A stretch of 64,000 nucleotides of DNA from Phylloscopus collybita (Eukaryota; Chordata; Aves; Passeriformes; Phylloscopidae): assembly GCA_027886175.1 (NCBI GenBank), contig JAJNNQ010000024.1, positions 25,523,001 through 25,587,000 of the forward strand, in the 5' to 3' direction. The position numbers were made by a program, and so were the translations under genes. Of this stretch, positions 24,469 through 36,480 are shown in pieces. The notes beneath the pieces are model-generated. The model was not told the origin of the DNA and did no database searches. It worked only from the letters and a program-made list of their open reading frames with translations. The number at the start of each line of letters is the position of its first letter. The first letter of the stretch is position 1.

Positions 24469-24499
<31 letters not shown>
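24469..24499. repeat. A31 homopolymer tract
   Basis: An uninterrupted run of 31 A following ATGTTACTATT and followed by GGTTGGG. It is the longest A run on the plus strand. No upstream retrotransposon or gene copy is recognised, so its origin is unknown. Confidence 0.9.
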
Positions 24500-24501
<2 letters not shown>

Positions 24502-26283
24502 TTGGGTGTTCAACTTGTTCCATAACCTATATTTAAACAGATGAGATCACATGTATCCTCCTGGTGGTCAAACCAAACTACAGAATTAAAACTGGTACAT
24601 AATTTTTTAGCAGTAAAAAATACTGTAGCAAAAACCCACGTACAGAAAAACACAAAATTAAATTCCATCATGTTAGCACTAACACTGGGCAAAGTCTGTA
24701 AAACCATATGCTAATTGCATTCCAGGTAAAGAAGACAAAAAGTTCAGATATGCAAATGGTAACTAAATTTCTAATAAAATAACAACTTCCATCTTTTTCA
24801 AGTCTTTTCCAAAATACCAGAAGTGATTAGAACACATTATGGACCAGTCACTTGCCAAGTTTCATGTTTGAAATCAAAGCTGTTTTAAAATTTCCTGAAC
24901 AACAAAAAAAGCATTTTAAAACTGGTAACACTCAGTCATGGTGATATAAGCAAATACCAGCCAATCTGAATTTTGGAACATTCTTGATCTAATGCCTTTA
25001 TGTTGCAACGAAGCCCAGAAAAATATTTCAGGCCCAATTGCTGAGACAGTGAAAATAATACTCATAAATAAAAAAGGGATCATTTACATATTATACAACT
25101 AAATTTTTTATTTCTTTAATATACCTTGAAAGAATTAAAAGGATAGATCCTTCAGGAGCTTTGTTGTCATAACTGAGATGCATCTTCATTTACCCCATTT
25201 ACCAAAGATGAACCCACCTGTAATTTGTATGGAAGAGCTAAAACTCTTCTTTTTCCCTCCTCTGCACCTCCCACAGAAAGAACTCAGCACTCTTCAAGCA
25301 TTTTCTCTACAAATAACTATAAAAAGGAAGCGGGTCTATCAGGGAGGAAGTGCTTTGTTTCTTTGCATGTGCTGAGGAACTTCTGAATTAATGCAGGCCA
25401 GCACCATCTCATGCTCCACTGCCCCCCCTGCCCCATTAAACAATGCGTAAGGAACAAAATTTGAACCTGTACCTTCCACAGTAAAAGCACTTGTGAAATA
25501 CATGAAGCCTGCCAGGATACAAAACACCAACTGCTGTTCCACTCTGTGCCACCTTTTTAAAGATTGCTGGCTATTTATTCTAATGTAAGCAAGCAAAAGA
25601 ATGAAATACGATAAGAAGCCAAAATTTAGGGCAACAGTTTACAATAAAAAGAACAACATTCTAGGAGTCACATGTACCTATAAATTCTCATTATGCATCT
25701 GTGCATACTAATAGAGACTATTATATAAAATACCGTATTATTTAATGTCAAGTGAGTGGAGGTTTGGTTTTAATTACATGTAGTCAACTGTCCCTATAAT
25801 CAGTTGGTACAATAACAGGGCTAAAATTTCCAAGCAAATTTAGCCTTTTCTCCTTGAATCTCTAAAATTCTTTAGAAACACGCTTTCTTTTCCATGAAGA
25901 GATTCAGTAATGCCAACAACAGATACATTATTCCCCCAGCAGATCTGAAGATGCTGGAGCAGAACTCTGAAGTCCAGCTGCCCGATCTTCTGCTGTAGCC
26001 ATCTGACACAAAACTCTCCCTCATGCATTTCTCTCTTTTAGCTGAAGTTCTTACTCTTTAACAATGCCCTATGACATTAATGTCTCTATATTTTCTGACT
26101 GACTGAGCCTCATATTTGGGCAAGAAAGAAAATTTCCATTTCCTGAGCTATAACTGAAACCAGCCTAGGGTTTTATGTCGTCAGCGATCTCCTTTCTGTC
26201 CTCATTGACTGGAAGCCTGCATTAAATATACTGCAATAAATAACCAGTACAGTAGGGCCCTGATGTTCACAGAAAAAAAATAA
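24500..26283. other. unique AT-rich non-coding sequence
   Basis: No exon, transposon or RNA gene is recognised. Confidence 0.45.
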
Positions 26284-26301
26284 ATATATATATATATATA
26301 A
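26284..26301. repeat. (AT)n microsatellite
   Basis: About eight AT units flanked by AAATA/AAATAATG. A second short TA/CATA run lies at 27283-27300. Confidence 0.9.
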
Positions 26302-28535
26302 ATAATGTGAATTACAGGAGAAAAAAAGTATTTTTCTTAGTTCTAAGTCATGTTAAATCCAAAAGAAGGAACTACTACACAGTAAATGTGTACAGAATTA
26401 TTTCCTAGCTAGCTCTGCAGGCTGCAAAAAATTCCATCTTACATAAGATGGTACAAAGGCCACTTAAACATATTAGCCTATTAAACCTGCATCCTTGTTG
26501 TTCTTAAAATCCTAATGAAATGTTCCAGACTGCTGTTTGCAGGACTTCTGAAGAATCATGCATTACCATTTCTTTGAAAGCAGGATAACAGTCCACATAC
26601 CACTGGTGAGACTCTTGCTGATGGCTTGCAGAAAGCTCATTAGTCACACTACTCTGGTTCATCTTATTTCCAGTTCCTAAACTTCATCTGAAAACAACTT
26701 CACCAGCACCACCCCATGCCCCACAAATACAAAGCAACAAATACCCCACAAAACCAGCTAAAAGCAGATTCAAGATTTAACTTTGCACTGGAAGCAACCC
26801 CAGTTAGTTCCTGAACAGAAAACTACACCTGGAGGGGAGAGAAGCCTCACATATACAAATGAGAGGAGAATTGTCTCTCATTTCATAGGATGTCGCCCAC
26901 AATAAGATATATCCATATCAGGAAAAAATAAAGACCCCTATCTTTAAGTTCCAAAAAGTACAGTTTCAATTAGGAAGAGTTCTTAGCTTTGAGCCACCAC
27001 TGTGCTAAAAATAGAAATGTACAGGAAATGCATTACTTTTGATTATTTCACATACAATCTGTAAACATTTTAGGTAAAATCGCAATTGTTTGAAAGCCAG
27101 AAACATTCAAGTGGAAGGGATCTTTAAAGACAGTTTGCAACCCAAAAAATTGAAATCTGTGCCTTTTTTTGTTTTCTCTAAAAAAGAGTCTGAAAGGACT
27201 AAGCAAAGTAGGGATGGACAAAGAAGAAGATTGAAAAGAAACTTCTGCACTTTTGCTTTGGAAGTTTTTGTTTATACACCTATATATATATACATACATA
27301 AAAGAAATGCAGGTGTTCTTTTCTTTTCATAACATTGTAGGCATCTCCTAGGGACAAGATTTGTAGCAATCTCAAATTTTGTCATGTTTTATGCAAATTT
27401 CATGTTATCATTTTATCAGATATGGCTTTTAAAAGAAAACTTAAAATTTCCACAGTTCAGATTACAAGTAGAATGCTGTCATAGTTTCCTTTACTATTTT
27501 TTTATTTTAAGGAATCCTTACTTTTCTTTTCTCTTATCCAGTCCCAATGCAGTTTGAACACTACAATATTGGAAAGCATTGTGGGCAACTTCTGGTTTGG
27601 TGGGTGCAGAACACTGGATGATTACATCTAACATTAAACTTGAAGGTGTTAAGAAACAGAGTGATTTTAATTCATCCAGCTGGTCGAAATACTGTTTGTT
27701 AATTTTCTAGATGCAAGTTCTTAAGCAATACTTGGAAATATATGGGATTGTTAAGAACCAACTGTTTGAATATGCAGTAGTAATAGCTAATAATGATTAA
27801 GAACTATTTGCTATACATATTATCAATGAATGCCAGTCTAGAAAAAGGTTTGCTTTTAAGCTTTAAGCTGCCTTGACTTACCAGTCTTCTAAATACTCTT
27901 TTGCTGTAACTGATGCCAATACCCAGCTTCTCACTGCATGGCTCACATGTTGCATCCCATGATCAAATAAGAAAAGGAGGGAGGGACTGGCTCCAGCATA
28001 CATTACAGACAGGTGACAGGAATGAAAAAAAGCCTTCATGCCTTACTTTTCACAAATCTGGCAGTGTATGACCAATAAAACCACCCCAAGCAAGTAAACT
28101 TAAGTATTCTGTTTCTCTTACAGCAAATTTTAGTAAGTCACAGATAGTACAGGAAGAATTAAACAAATCTCTCCTAATTTTCTGGATATTTCATTAATGG
28201 GCAGGTAGTGTTCAGATAAACCTTTCAATCCCACAAATGATTTTAGATCTCCTTTCTTCAAGTTGCACAGTACATACCCAAACTATCCTTGAATCAGAAA
28301 AACATTTTCACCTGCATTATTCAAACAGCAGAACCTGCCTAAATCTTTCAGTATGAATCATTATCAAGGCGAATGACAGCATATCTTCAGAAAATATTGA
28401 CAGCCTGTTTACCACTACCTTCTACCTTCTCAGTATTTGGCAATAAAGAAACCTGAGATCCACAGTCAGGAACCTGAAAATTACCCTCCTCTCATGCAGA
28501 GATCGATCCAATCAATCAGTATTTTCTTACTGCAT
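26302..28535. other. unique AT-rich non-coding sequence
   Basis: No coding signal is recognised. Short frames at 27048-27332 on both strands overlap each other and are low in complexity. Confidence 0.45.
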
Positions 28536-28617
28536 AAAGTGACAAGTGGTTTGCCAAAGGTCATAGAGCAAATCATTGGTTGAGCCTGGAATAGATATCC
28601 TGTCTCTGGACATCAGC
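28536..28617 (-). mobile_element. MIR-like core-SINE relic
   Basis: This matches the minus strand of MIR. AAGTGACAAGTGGTTTGCC and AAAGGTCATAGAGCAAATCA correspond to the consensus TAAGTGACTTGCCCAAGGTCACACAGCAAGT. GAGCCTGGAATAGATATCC and TGTCTCTGGACATCAG correspond to GAGCCGGGATTCGAACCCAGGTCTCCTGACTCC. It is short and diverged. Confidence 0.65.
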
Positions 28618-28795
28618 TTTTTTTCTTGGTTTCCTTAAGGCTAGAATTGTGCTGCCTGAATACATCCTCTCACCAATACTCTTAATTTACCAATTTCTAC
28701 CAGATTTGCTAGAGGGTTATCACCCTGAATAAAAAGGCTGATTCCTAATAAGTTCATAACATTTTTAAAAAATAAGGAAATAAGCAGGGGTAGAG

Positions 28796-28821
28796 AGAGA
28801 CATTACTAAGAGACATTACTA
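28796..28821 (+). repeat. perfect 13-bp tandem duplication
   Basis: AGAGACATTACTA occurs twice back to back (28796-28808 and 28809-28821) without mismatch. The exact identity suggests a recent slippage or repair duplication. Confidence 0.9.
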
Positions 28822-30480
28822 ATTTCCCCCACACAGAACCCACAGTACAAGTTCATACCTTAAGCACCACAGAATTTGATTTATAAACACCTCAGAACCC
28901 AGGAAATACTCCAGTGAGAGGTCACACCTCCCTGTGAGACAATGGGCAGGGTAGAACACAAGATGATCTGCAAGAGAGGAAGTACCCCAGAATCGAAATG
29001 CAGCCTTGGAAGCTACCAAGTTTTGAGTGGGGATCTAAAAGAGTAGATTGGGAGAGAACCTCTAGTGTTCTTTCCACAATTTATGAGATTTTTTTGCTTA
29101 TTTCTGTTGGAAAAACAGGCTATGTGAAATAACAGTTTGACTTCTGTGTTGCCTCTTTTAGGCATCATCAACCATTTCAGGGTGTTGTTATAAAAGACAA
29201 GCCTAAAAATAATTTTTCTTCTCTGACAAGCAGTATGATTGCTCCATTAGCCAATACCATCACTTTTCCAGAAGCTGTCAGTAAAACGGCAACTGATACC
29301 TACATAGGAAATAACTGCAACACCTCAGGTCACACAGTGTGACAGCAATGTGTGAATGCTGACTACTGTGTACACCAAACTTCACTTTCCACTTCCATAT
29401 TTCTTTTCTTTTCCTTCCTAACCATGTGACTCAAAGGCTTGTAATGTAGCAACCCCCAAGTTGACAACACATTTATACCTTAATCAAACCTACACCATGT
29501 GCTTCAAGATGCCTAAGGAGCTGGAAATTAAAAAGAAAGAACCAGTCCTTTTCAGGGCTTCTGCCTTTTCCACTTGCACTCAGGAAGAGTACTGTGTGGT
29601 CATCCCTTATGACTGAAGTATCTGCAGACAGTTTTCCTCTCTGCTTATTTCATTACTGAGACCAAAATTCTGGCACATAATCCGTAGTTTCTGATTACAC
29701 CCAACACTGCAGAGCTTAAGCACTTAAACACAGGAGAAACTGCTGGCCTTCCATGCAACCTTCATGCATGGAAGTGGTGCACAGGTTCTGTACAGACAGA
29801 GCAATGTATTCCAACCACACTGGAGAGCACCCTTCATTATCTGAACAGTTTCTTTTCATCTTTCCTGAGTCAGAACACGACTACCACCTGTGGATTAACA
29901 CTCGACAACATCTTTTTCTGGGAAGCAGTGTTTCTGAAAAGCATCTTGCTGTGCTCCAAATCTTGACAGGCTCATCACACAGGTAGTCATGACACACCCT
30001 CTTACTGTGATTTTTGTTTCCCATAATTAACCTCCATAATAATAATTTGGGTAGCACTGATAAAAGAGTGAAGAAAAAAAATAATATACTATCTCCTGCA
30101 CTAGCAGGATAACACTAATTTAATCCTCAGGGCAAATGAAATAAAAAAAAAAAGGTTTCTGAATATCCCCATCTAGTACACAAGTTCAGTATTTTATCTG
30201 AGTGTGAAGTTGGTGGCTCAGGTCCCTCTGTTTTCATTTTCTCCTGTGCTCTACTTTACATCCCAACTGTGACTGCATTCAGCAGCACACATGAGTGATT
30301 TCCAAATCATCAGCTCATATTTAGTCCCTATTTTCAACTGCACACTAGAGACCTGCACCTATTCCACAAATAGAAAGAATCCTAATGCTTTCCCCTAGGC
30401 TCCTGCTTAGGATTTCATTATTAATTATATTTGAAGGTTATACAGTTAAAATACTAACTTTTTTATTTGAACATTTATAT
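28822..30480. other. unique non-coding sequence, no gene seen
   Basis: The plus-strand frame 29753-29986 (77 codons) shows no family motif. No repeat family is recognised. Confidence 0.45.
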
Positions 30481-30507
30481 TAAGCTGCTGAGATTTCTAG
30501 CAGCTTA
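30481..30507. repeat. perfect 9-bp inverted repeat
   Basis: TAAGCTGCT at 30481-30489 and AGCAGCTTA at 30499-30507 are exact reverse complements around a 9-nt loop. The arms contain the AGCTGCT/AGCAGCT core of E-box-like sites. No known element is recognised. Confidence 0.6.
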
Positions 30508-30894
30508 GCAGCATTATTTCTGTATAAGAAAATAAGCCTCTTAAATTCTGCACGCAGGCCTCTCGTCTAAAATGAAGATTTTAGAAAGGCACTGAAAGGT
30601 AACACTGAGTTAATGATGCTTTTTAGACTGAGACCTCCAAGACTGATCCTGCAGAACTCTATCACTTATGCACCCCCTTGACCTCGAGCCCTTTCACCTG
30701 CTCTGACAAGAGTGTCTGAATACAGATAAAGTTGAGCAAAAAGTTACTTCCAGAAGACGCCTCTCAGATCCATTGCAAGTTACAATTCATTACATGAATT
30801 TTCTACTTCTAATGCAATAAGAAGTTTAAATATTTGGTAGCAAATCCCAGAAGACCGTATTTAACTATTTTATCCAGAGATAATCAAGGTTAGG
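30508..30894. other. unique non-coding sequence
   Basis: Nothing is recognised in this short stretch. Confidence 0.45.
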
Positions 30895-31035
30895 CACAGG
30901 AGTCATCCTTCAGGAATGGTTCAAATTATGGATAATATCATGGAAATTTTTTTGTGATGTAGATTTTGGCGGACAGACCAGATGACCTCAGCAAGAGGAG
31001 GTCAATGCCAACCAACTCCTACTTCACAACACAAA
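30895..31035 (+). mobile_element. CR1 3' end relic
   Basis: The block CAGACCAGATGACCTCAGCA (30974-30993), followed by AGAGGAGGTCAATGCCAACC and ending near CTTCACAAC, matches the CR1 3' consensus GGACCAGATGACCTC..GAGGTCCCTGCCAACC..ATTCTGTGA. The 60-80 bp upstream align only weakly. It is old and heavily eroded. Confidence 0.65.
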
Positions 31036-32850
31036 CTGAAACTCCCAAATTTTTTGATATCTGACCAAATTTTGATTTTAGATATAAGCTAGAGTATATC
31101 CAGAATACTGACACTTCTACAAAAATCCAGGATTATTTCTTATTTATGATGGTGTAAGAGGAGAGAATTTGTTTCACTGAGCCAATTTAATTCCTAGTCT
31201 TCTTCTTTAATCAGCAGACATAAGCCAAGAATTTGATACTTAATGGGTCAAAGGCTGAAAAAATCTAAACAGAATTGTATCTGCAAAGAATGTACACAAC
31301 CTTTTTCAGATACATATTTTATATTTATTAGTGACAACAAGACAAGCACCATTTTTCCGTACGTCAGAGACTGAATTCTAACCCACTGATACTGATTTTT
31401 TTGGGTTTTTTAATTCCCTTTGCCTCTTGGTACGACTCAAATAGATCTTTGCTCTTGGAACTTTTTGCCCATGCTTTTAAATGTGATGTACAAAAAAGGT
31501 CCATTTTCCCAGATCAACTTCAGATTTCACAGCTGGACCTATCTACTTACAGACCCATACAATCTCACAGAGACCACACCAGTCGCTTCCTCTCTTTAAA
31601 GGACTCTTGCTGGTCTGCAGCACTAAAGGTGCTCCCTGATCATCATGACCAGCTACAAACCAAAAGTAGCCCAATGGCACTGCTTTGGAGATGACAATAC
31701 CATAAAAGCACCCAACCACTTTGAAAAATGAAAGCCCCCTCAAAAAAAGGGTTGACCCTCATACCTTGATAAATAAGAATATACAAATACACCAAACCAT
31801 GCTCTCTTCACAAGATCACAATATGCCTTGTACCAGGTGACCGAGTCAAAGCAAAGGTTGCACCATTATAACTACTCAGCAGTAACAACCGCATTATAGT
31901 CTGGAAATTCATCTCTTGGAAAATATTACTGGAAGCATTAAATAAAATACACTTCATACCTAGGGCTTGTTATAATCACCCAAATTCTATATAAATTCTA
32001 ACTAATGACAGCTAGTTAAAATGAAATATTCAACGTTTAAACCTTAAAGCACAGCAAAACAACACTGCATTTAAATCCCATTAAAGGAAATGTATACAAA
32101 GCCTTTGATCAATTTTTCTCCATGTAAAAATAATGAGGTAGAGAACAGATAAGCAAAATAAAAAGTTAAATAAAATTCTTTCCAAATTTAAGACGTGCAA
32201 GAACACCAAAGGGCATCAGGGTGCTCCTTCTAAGCAAGGCAGAATCCAACAATACAATTTTTAATCAAAGGCACAAAATGGTGGGACTTGTCCTTGCTCT
32301 CTCTTGTCTTTTCAAAGGAGCTGTACACACCCCTCGTGTCTTTTAACACTGTCAGGAAGCTGCCTGAGGACAGCCTAAGTTTCAGCATAACTTGCAGAGA
32401 CTCCATCTCGTGTGCCAAGTTCCAGCCTGGAGTGAATTTTTAACAGTAGAGTTATAAACCCGTGAAAATGGGGGCTTACAGCTGAACTGCCGACAAACCC
32501 TTCACTGCGTGGTGCACACGGCGCCAATAATAGACAAAACTGCCCCATTTTATAGCATGCAAAAAGGCTGGAATTCAGCTGTTATCAGGCATAATAATAA
32601 ACTTCTGCTAGGGACTCAGGCTCTCAGCCTCAGATTTACATTCCCTCTGTCACTAAGAGTTTTTAAGTTAAACAGTTTTACATGAAAATGCAGTACACAA
32701 CATTTATATTACTGATGGCATTTGTTCCAACTGCTCTTGTGCTAAAACGCTGTGCAATTTTCCTCCTGCTCTCCACCTCCTTCTCCCTGTCCTGAGACAC
32801 CAAAACTGGCTATTGACCCACTCACTCCTACTCTTGGGAAGGGAATCATT
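31036..32850. other. unique sequence; enhancer-like composition at 32450-32640
   Basis: No exon is recognised. The 32450-32640 stretch contains an E2F-like GGCGCCAA (32520-32527) with unusual CpGs for this region, followed by homeodomain-type ATAATAATAAAC words. It may be a conserved non-coding element. The plus-strand frame 31401-31694 (97 codons) has no family features. Confidence 0.3.
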
Positions 32851-32872
32851 AAAAAAAAAAAAAAAAAAAAAA
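32851..32872. repeat. A22 homopolymer tract
   Basis: An uninterrupted run of 22 A. It makes artificial poly-K and poly-F frames on the two strands, which are not genes. Confidence 0.9.
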
Positions 32873-34965
32873 GAAAAGCCAGATTGCCTTCTTGCTGCAC
32901 TCATCAAGCCACTCCAAGAAGAAGGGAAAGAAAAAAAAATTAGCAGCAAAAAAAGCTGTAGGTTCAAAGTTTCCTCCTGCTAAAGAGCTGAGGTCAGATA
33001 TGGAAAAACTGGGGAGGGGGGAAGGAAAGGAGGCTTGCTTCTCACGCAACAGACATGAGGGAAAAAAACCCCATCTGGTCTAGAGGATGTAAAAGATCTT
33101 AAAGAGTTGTCACCCAAGTTGCCCCCAGTCACCAGAACAGAGATCAACTATTCAGACAAGTTCTTAAGCACAACTCTGCATGCCTTTGAAGTTTCCTTTT
33201 CTCCAGAAAACTATCCTTCACTCTCCCTAAGGAACAGAGAATTACACCAGTGACCACCAAGCTTAAATTTATCTGGCCAATGTCTATATTTTACTTTTTA
33301 ATCCATCTCTCAGGAACAGCTTTTAACGCATTTGGATTTTTTTTTTTTCTGTCATAAAATATTCTATTTATTTCCCAGCAGCTGGTGTCAAAAAAGTTGT
33401 TGTTTTCTTTAAATATTACTCTTAAATAAATAAAATCTGTTTTCATATCATGTAAAATTAGTTTTGCCTGCTGTGAGTCTGTGGCATTACGAAGTGATCA
33501 TTTTTCCTATGAATTATTCAGAATTAGGATAAAAAAGGAGAATAAAAAGATGATGGACAATAGCCCGCCATTCAATTTGTCTAAATGCTGCAGTCACACT
33601 AATAGTTCACTATGTGCAGCACAGATGAAACACTTTTTCTTTGTCAAATGTAGCCACTAACCTTAATTTAGTATTTCAGAGAGAGGTACAGAGATTCATT
33701 TTGTTCCTGCTTCCCCCTGTAACTTATCTAGTTGGGCAAATAAAAGACATGTCTCTTTTTGCCAGCAAGATATCAGTATTTTGGACAACAAGTTTTTGCT
33801 TGTTTATCGTCTGTTCCATGGCTTGACTAGTCCTTGATGCCCTTTAAGTCTTTTTTTAAATTTTATTTTAACCTATTCTTTGTTTAAACCTCTGGTTTGA
33901 CAGTGTCTCTCTGTCTTTTACGAAAAACTATTAGAATTGTTAACATTTCCTCTGGAGTCTTCATATTACCCTGTCTTTCAGAATGGCTGTAACTGCACAG
34001 CTGTAATTATTCTCACTTTGAATTCTGACTGTCATATTTGGAAGGGGATGAAGGGTGGGATTTTAATAAATCATTCAGGCTCCCCAAGGCATATAGTATC
34101 TCACCAAATCTACTGAGAACTTTTAAGGGAAGGGCTTATGGACTGAATGTATAGATAAACTAAGACATAAAATGCCTTTTTCATCAAGAAGAATGAGAAA
34201 ATGATAATAAATTTGTGAGTAAGAAAACTCAGTTAAAAATGAGTTAAAAACGCTATTCAATTGGTTTATCATTAAGATATTCCTTGTAAGGGCTTGAAAG
34301 CAGAATGCTTTTATGAAGCTTCAGAATACAGCTACTGAGTAAAAGAAGTCTACTCTAAAACAGTAGGTCTAAGACTCATGAATTTTATCTATCATTAGAA
34401 CACAGAAATCTGTTACATTCCACTTCAACTTCTATAATCCATACATTATGGCAATTAAAATATTTCTATCACAATAATGCCTGGAGTCAGATCAGAAACA
34501 ACAATCCCTTGTACCATACAGAAATAGGGACTCCCTACCAAAATATTTTTAACACAATGCTCTCCAGAAACACCAGCCATTCTTTGCTATCCTTTGAGCA
34601 GGAAGAAGTTTCAACGTTCAGAAAGAAAGTGAGGATTTTTTGAGGGAGAAGGAGACTGGGTGGGGTTTGTTTTTTGATAATCAGAGTTAATCTCTCTCAG
34701 AATACAATGCAAATGGATTTAAATAAAAACCCTGGTCCGGGAGATTGGAATACTGGACTGTTTTCTCTGACCAGTATCATAAAAAGTGGAGTGTTTCATG
34801 CAGCAATGGCATGTTGATCACAAAGTCCTTCCACAATAAAGCACAAACATGCCTGTTGTCAATTAAAAGCAAGATTACTATGAAGTGTCCCAAATTCCAT
34901 TATCCCATAGCTACAAGCCATTGCTCTTTTTTCCAATTTAATTTTTTTAAGTAGGTCATTCAGAT

Positions 34966-34967
<2 letters not shown>
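32873..34967. other. unique AT-rich non-coding sequence
   Basis: No coding exon, RNA gene or transposon is recognised. Confidence 0.45.

Positions 34968-35019
<52 letters not shown>
34968..35019. repeat. T52 homopolymer tract
   Basis: An uninterrupted run of 52 T, the longest homopolymer in the window. Read on the minus strand it is an A52 tail following a 46-nt unique segment (35020-35065) that ends in GCTGGCATGAATGGC. Confidence 0.9.
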
Positions 35020-35021
<2 letters not shown>

Positions 35022-35065
35022 CATTCATGCCAGCCCAATTTTGGCCAAGTCTCCACACCCTTGAG

Positions 35066-35162
35066 AAAAAAAAAAAAAAAACCACAAAAAAAAACACAAA
35101 AAAACCCCCCCAAAAAACAAAAACAAAACAAAAACAAACAAACAAAAAAAACCACAACAAAA
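35066..35162. repeat. A/C-rich low-complexity tract
   Basis: A16 (35066-35081), then A runs interrupted by single C, a C7 block (35105-35111) and CAAAA/CAAA units. T/G-rich on the minus strand. Together with the T52 tract it forms facing T and A runs separated by only 46 bp. Confidence 0.9.
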
Positions 35163-36029
35163 TCCACATATTTATTTTATACAAAATTCAGATATTGTTA
35201 TACACAACTCTCATCCATATCTTGCAAATTTGTATACACTAGACACTGTAAATGCAGTAGTCCAGGAATCTTACTTGCATAGCCTTTCAACGTTTTTCAT
35301 TTGGAGGCTAATGTAAATGGTGTAAATGGTAAATATTTCAGGCTTACTAGACACAATAGGGTGTTTAAAGCACAAAGCATCTCAAGTCCTAATAGGAAAG
35401 AAAACCATGTCTGAAGCTATCTGAAAGGAAGACCCATCTGTTTCCAGGAGTCACCAGCCTCCTTCCTCCACACCAACACAGCTGCTTCACAGCCATCTCA
35501 GCAGTACCCTACAGCTCTCTGGTGTTTGGAGAATTTCCCCACTAGGTTCCCTTTGTGAACTTCAGGAAATGGAAGAAGAGACCAGCTTAGGAAAACCAAG
35601 CTTTACTCTGAGCTTTGGTACAAACAAGAAAAGACTGTGGGAGTAGTGTCTCAGTGCCCACAAAGCACATACAACATATGCTGGATGTAAGATAAAAGAA
35701 GATTTCAGATCCAATTCTAATTTTTGTAAGAAATCCCATAAACATTTTTATGGATTGAAACTCTATTTAGGCACCTTCCCCAGTGTCCACTCTGCCTATG
35801 GGACTGCTGGGACTGACCAGTGCATTCCATCCACAACCACACAGAGAAGTTACAGACGGCTTCTCCAAATAAAAAAAATTCCTAAGTACACTGCAGCATC
35901 TTTAGCACTGACTTTTGCTTTGGTTTTTGCTTTCTTTAGTAATACACACTGATTAGGAACACTGTTAGTGAGCAAAATGCACAAATCTACTGACACCAGT
36001 AAAATTGCACTGATGTATGCTAACTGAAA
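35163..36029. other. unique non-coding sequence, no gene seen
   Basis: A short ATGTAAATGG/GTAAATGG duplication lies near 35310-35330. No gene is recognised. Confidence 0.45.
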
Positions 36030-36480
36030 TTATTGATAAAGAGCTGAAAGGTAGGAAAGTGATTAATGCTAGTTTACACAGTTCTATGGAAAATAGGTCT
36101 TGTCAAACAAACTTGATTTCATTCTTTAGTAAGGATATGTATTTTAAAAGCCTAAGAGCTTATACACTTACAGTTTTATAGGCATTTGACTTAGGTCTAC
36201 TGCAGAACATTCTAGTTCTGTCAATGAAAGCATGTGTTGAACTGCTAACTAATGGAAGACCCTCAGAAAGCTATTACACCCTAAGGGGTCTTCAAACACA
36301 AGTGGGTTGAAGAGGATACAGGTAAAATTAGTAATAACAATAACGCTGTTCAGCATTTTGATCCATGACTCATAAGTTATAACATCACTGCTGATAAAAA
36401 TTTCCAGGTGATGCAAAGACTGGTAAAACATCAGGAGAACAGGATATCAATTGATTGGGAGAATCGGGTTTTTCAAAACT
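36030..36480 (+). mobile_element. ancient CR1/L3-like ORF2 relic, internally deleted
   Basis: Three blocks in order match the reverse-transcriptase region of old CR1/L3 elements. The first is TTCTATGGAAAATAGGTCTTG with TCAAACAAACTTGATTTC (36082-36120). The second is GGCATTTGACTTAGGTC (36181-36197), which encodes the K/A-F-D segment of the palm motif. The third is TCACTGCTGATAAAAATTTC with AGGTGATGCAAAGA (36386-36419), the FADD-bearing block, with GATGAC degraded to GTGATG. The expected ~200 bp between the second and third blocks is mostly missing. Frames are broken throughout. Confidence 0.72.

Noticed and set aside
32851..32943. Poly-lysine and poly-phenylalanine frames
   Set aside because: They are translations of the A22 tract.
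34859..35282. Frames of 69-102 codons across the T52 and A/C tracts
   Set aside because: Artefacts of low-complexity sequence.
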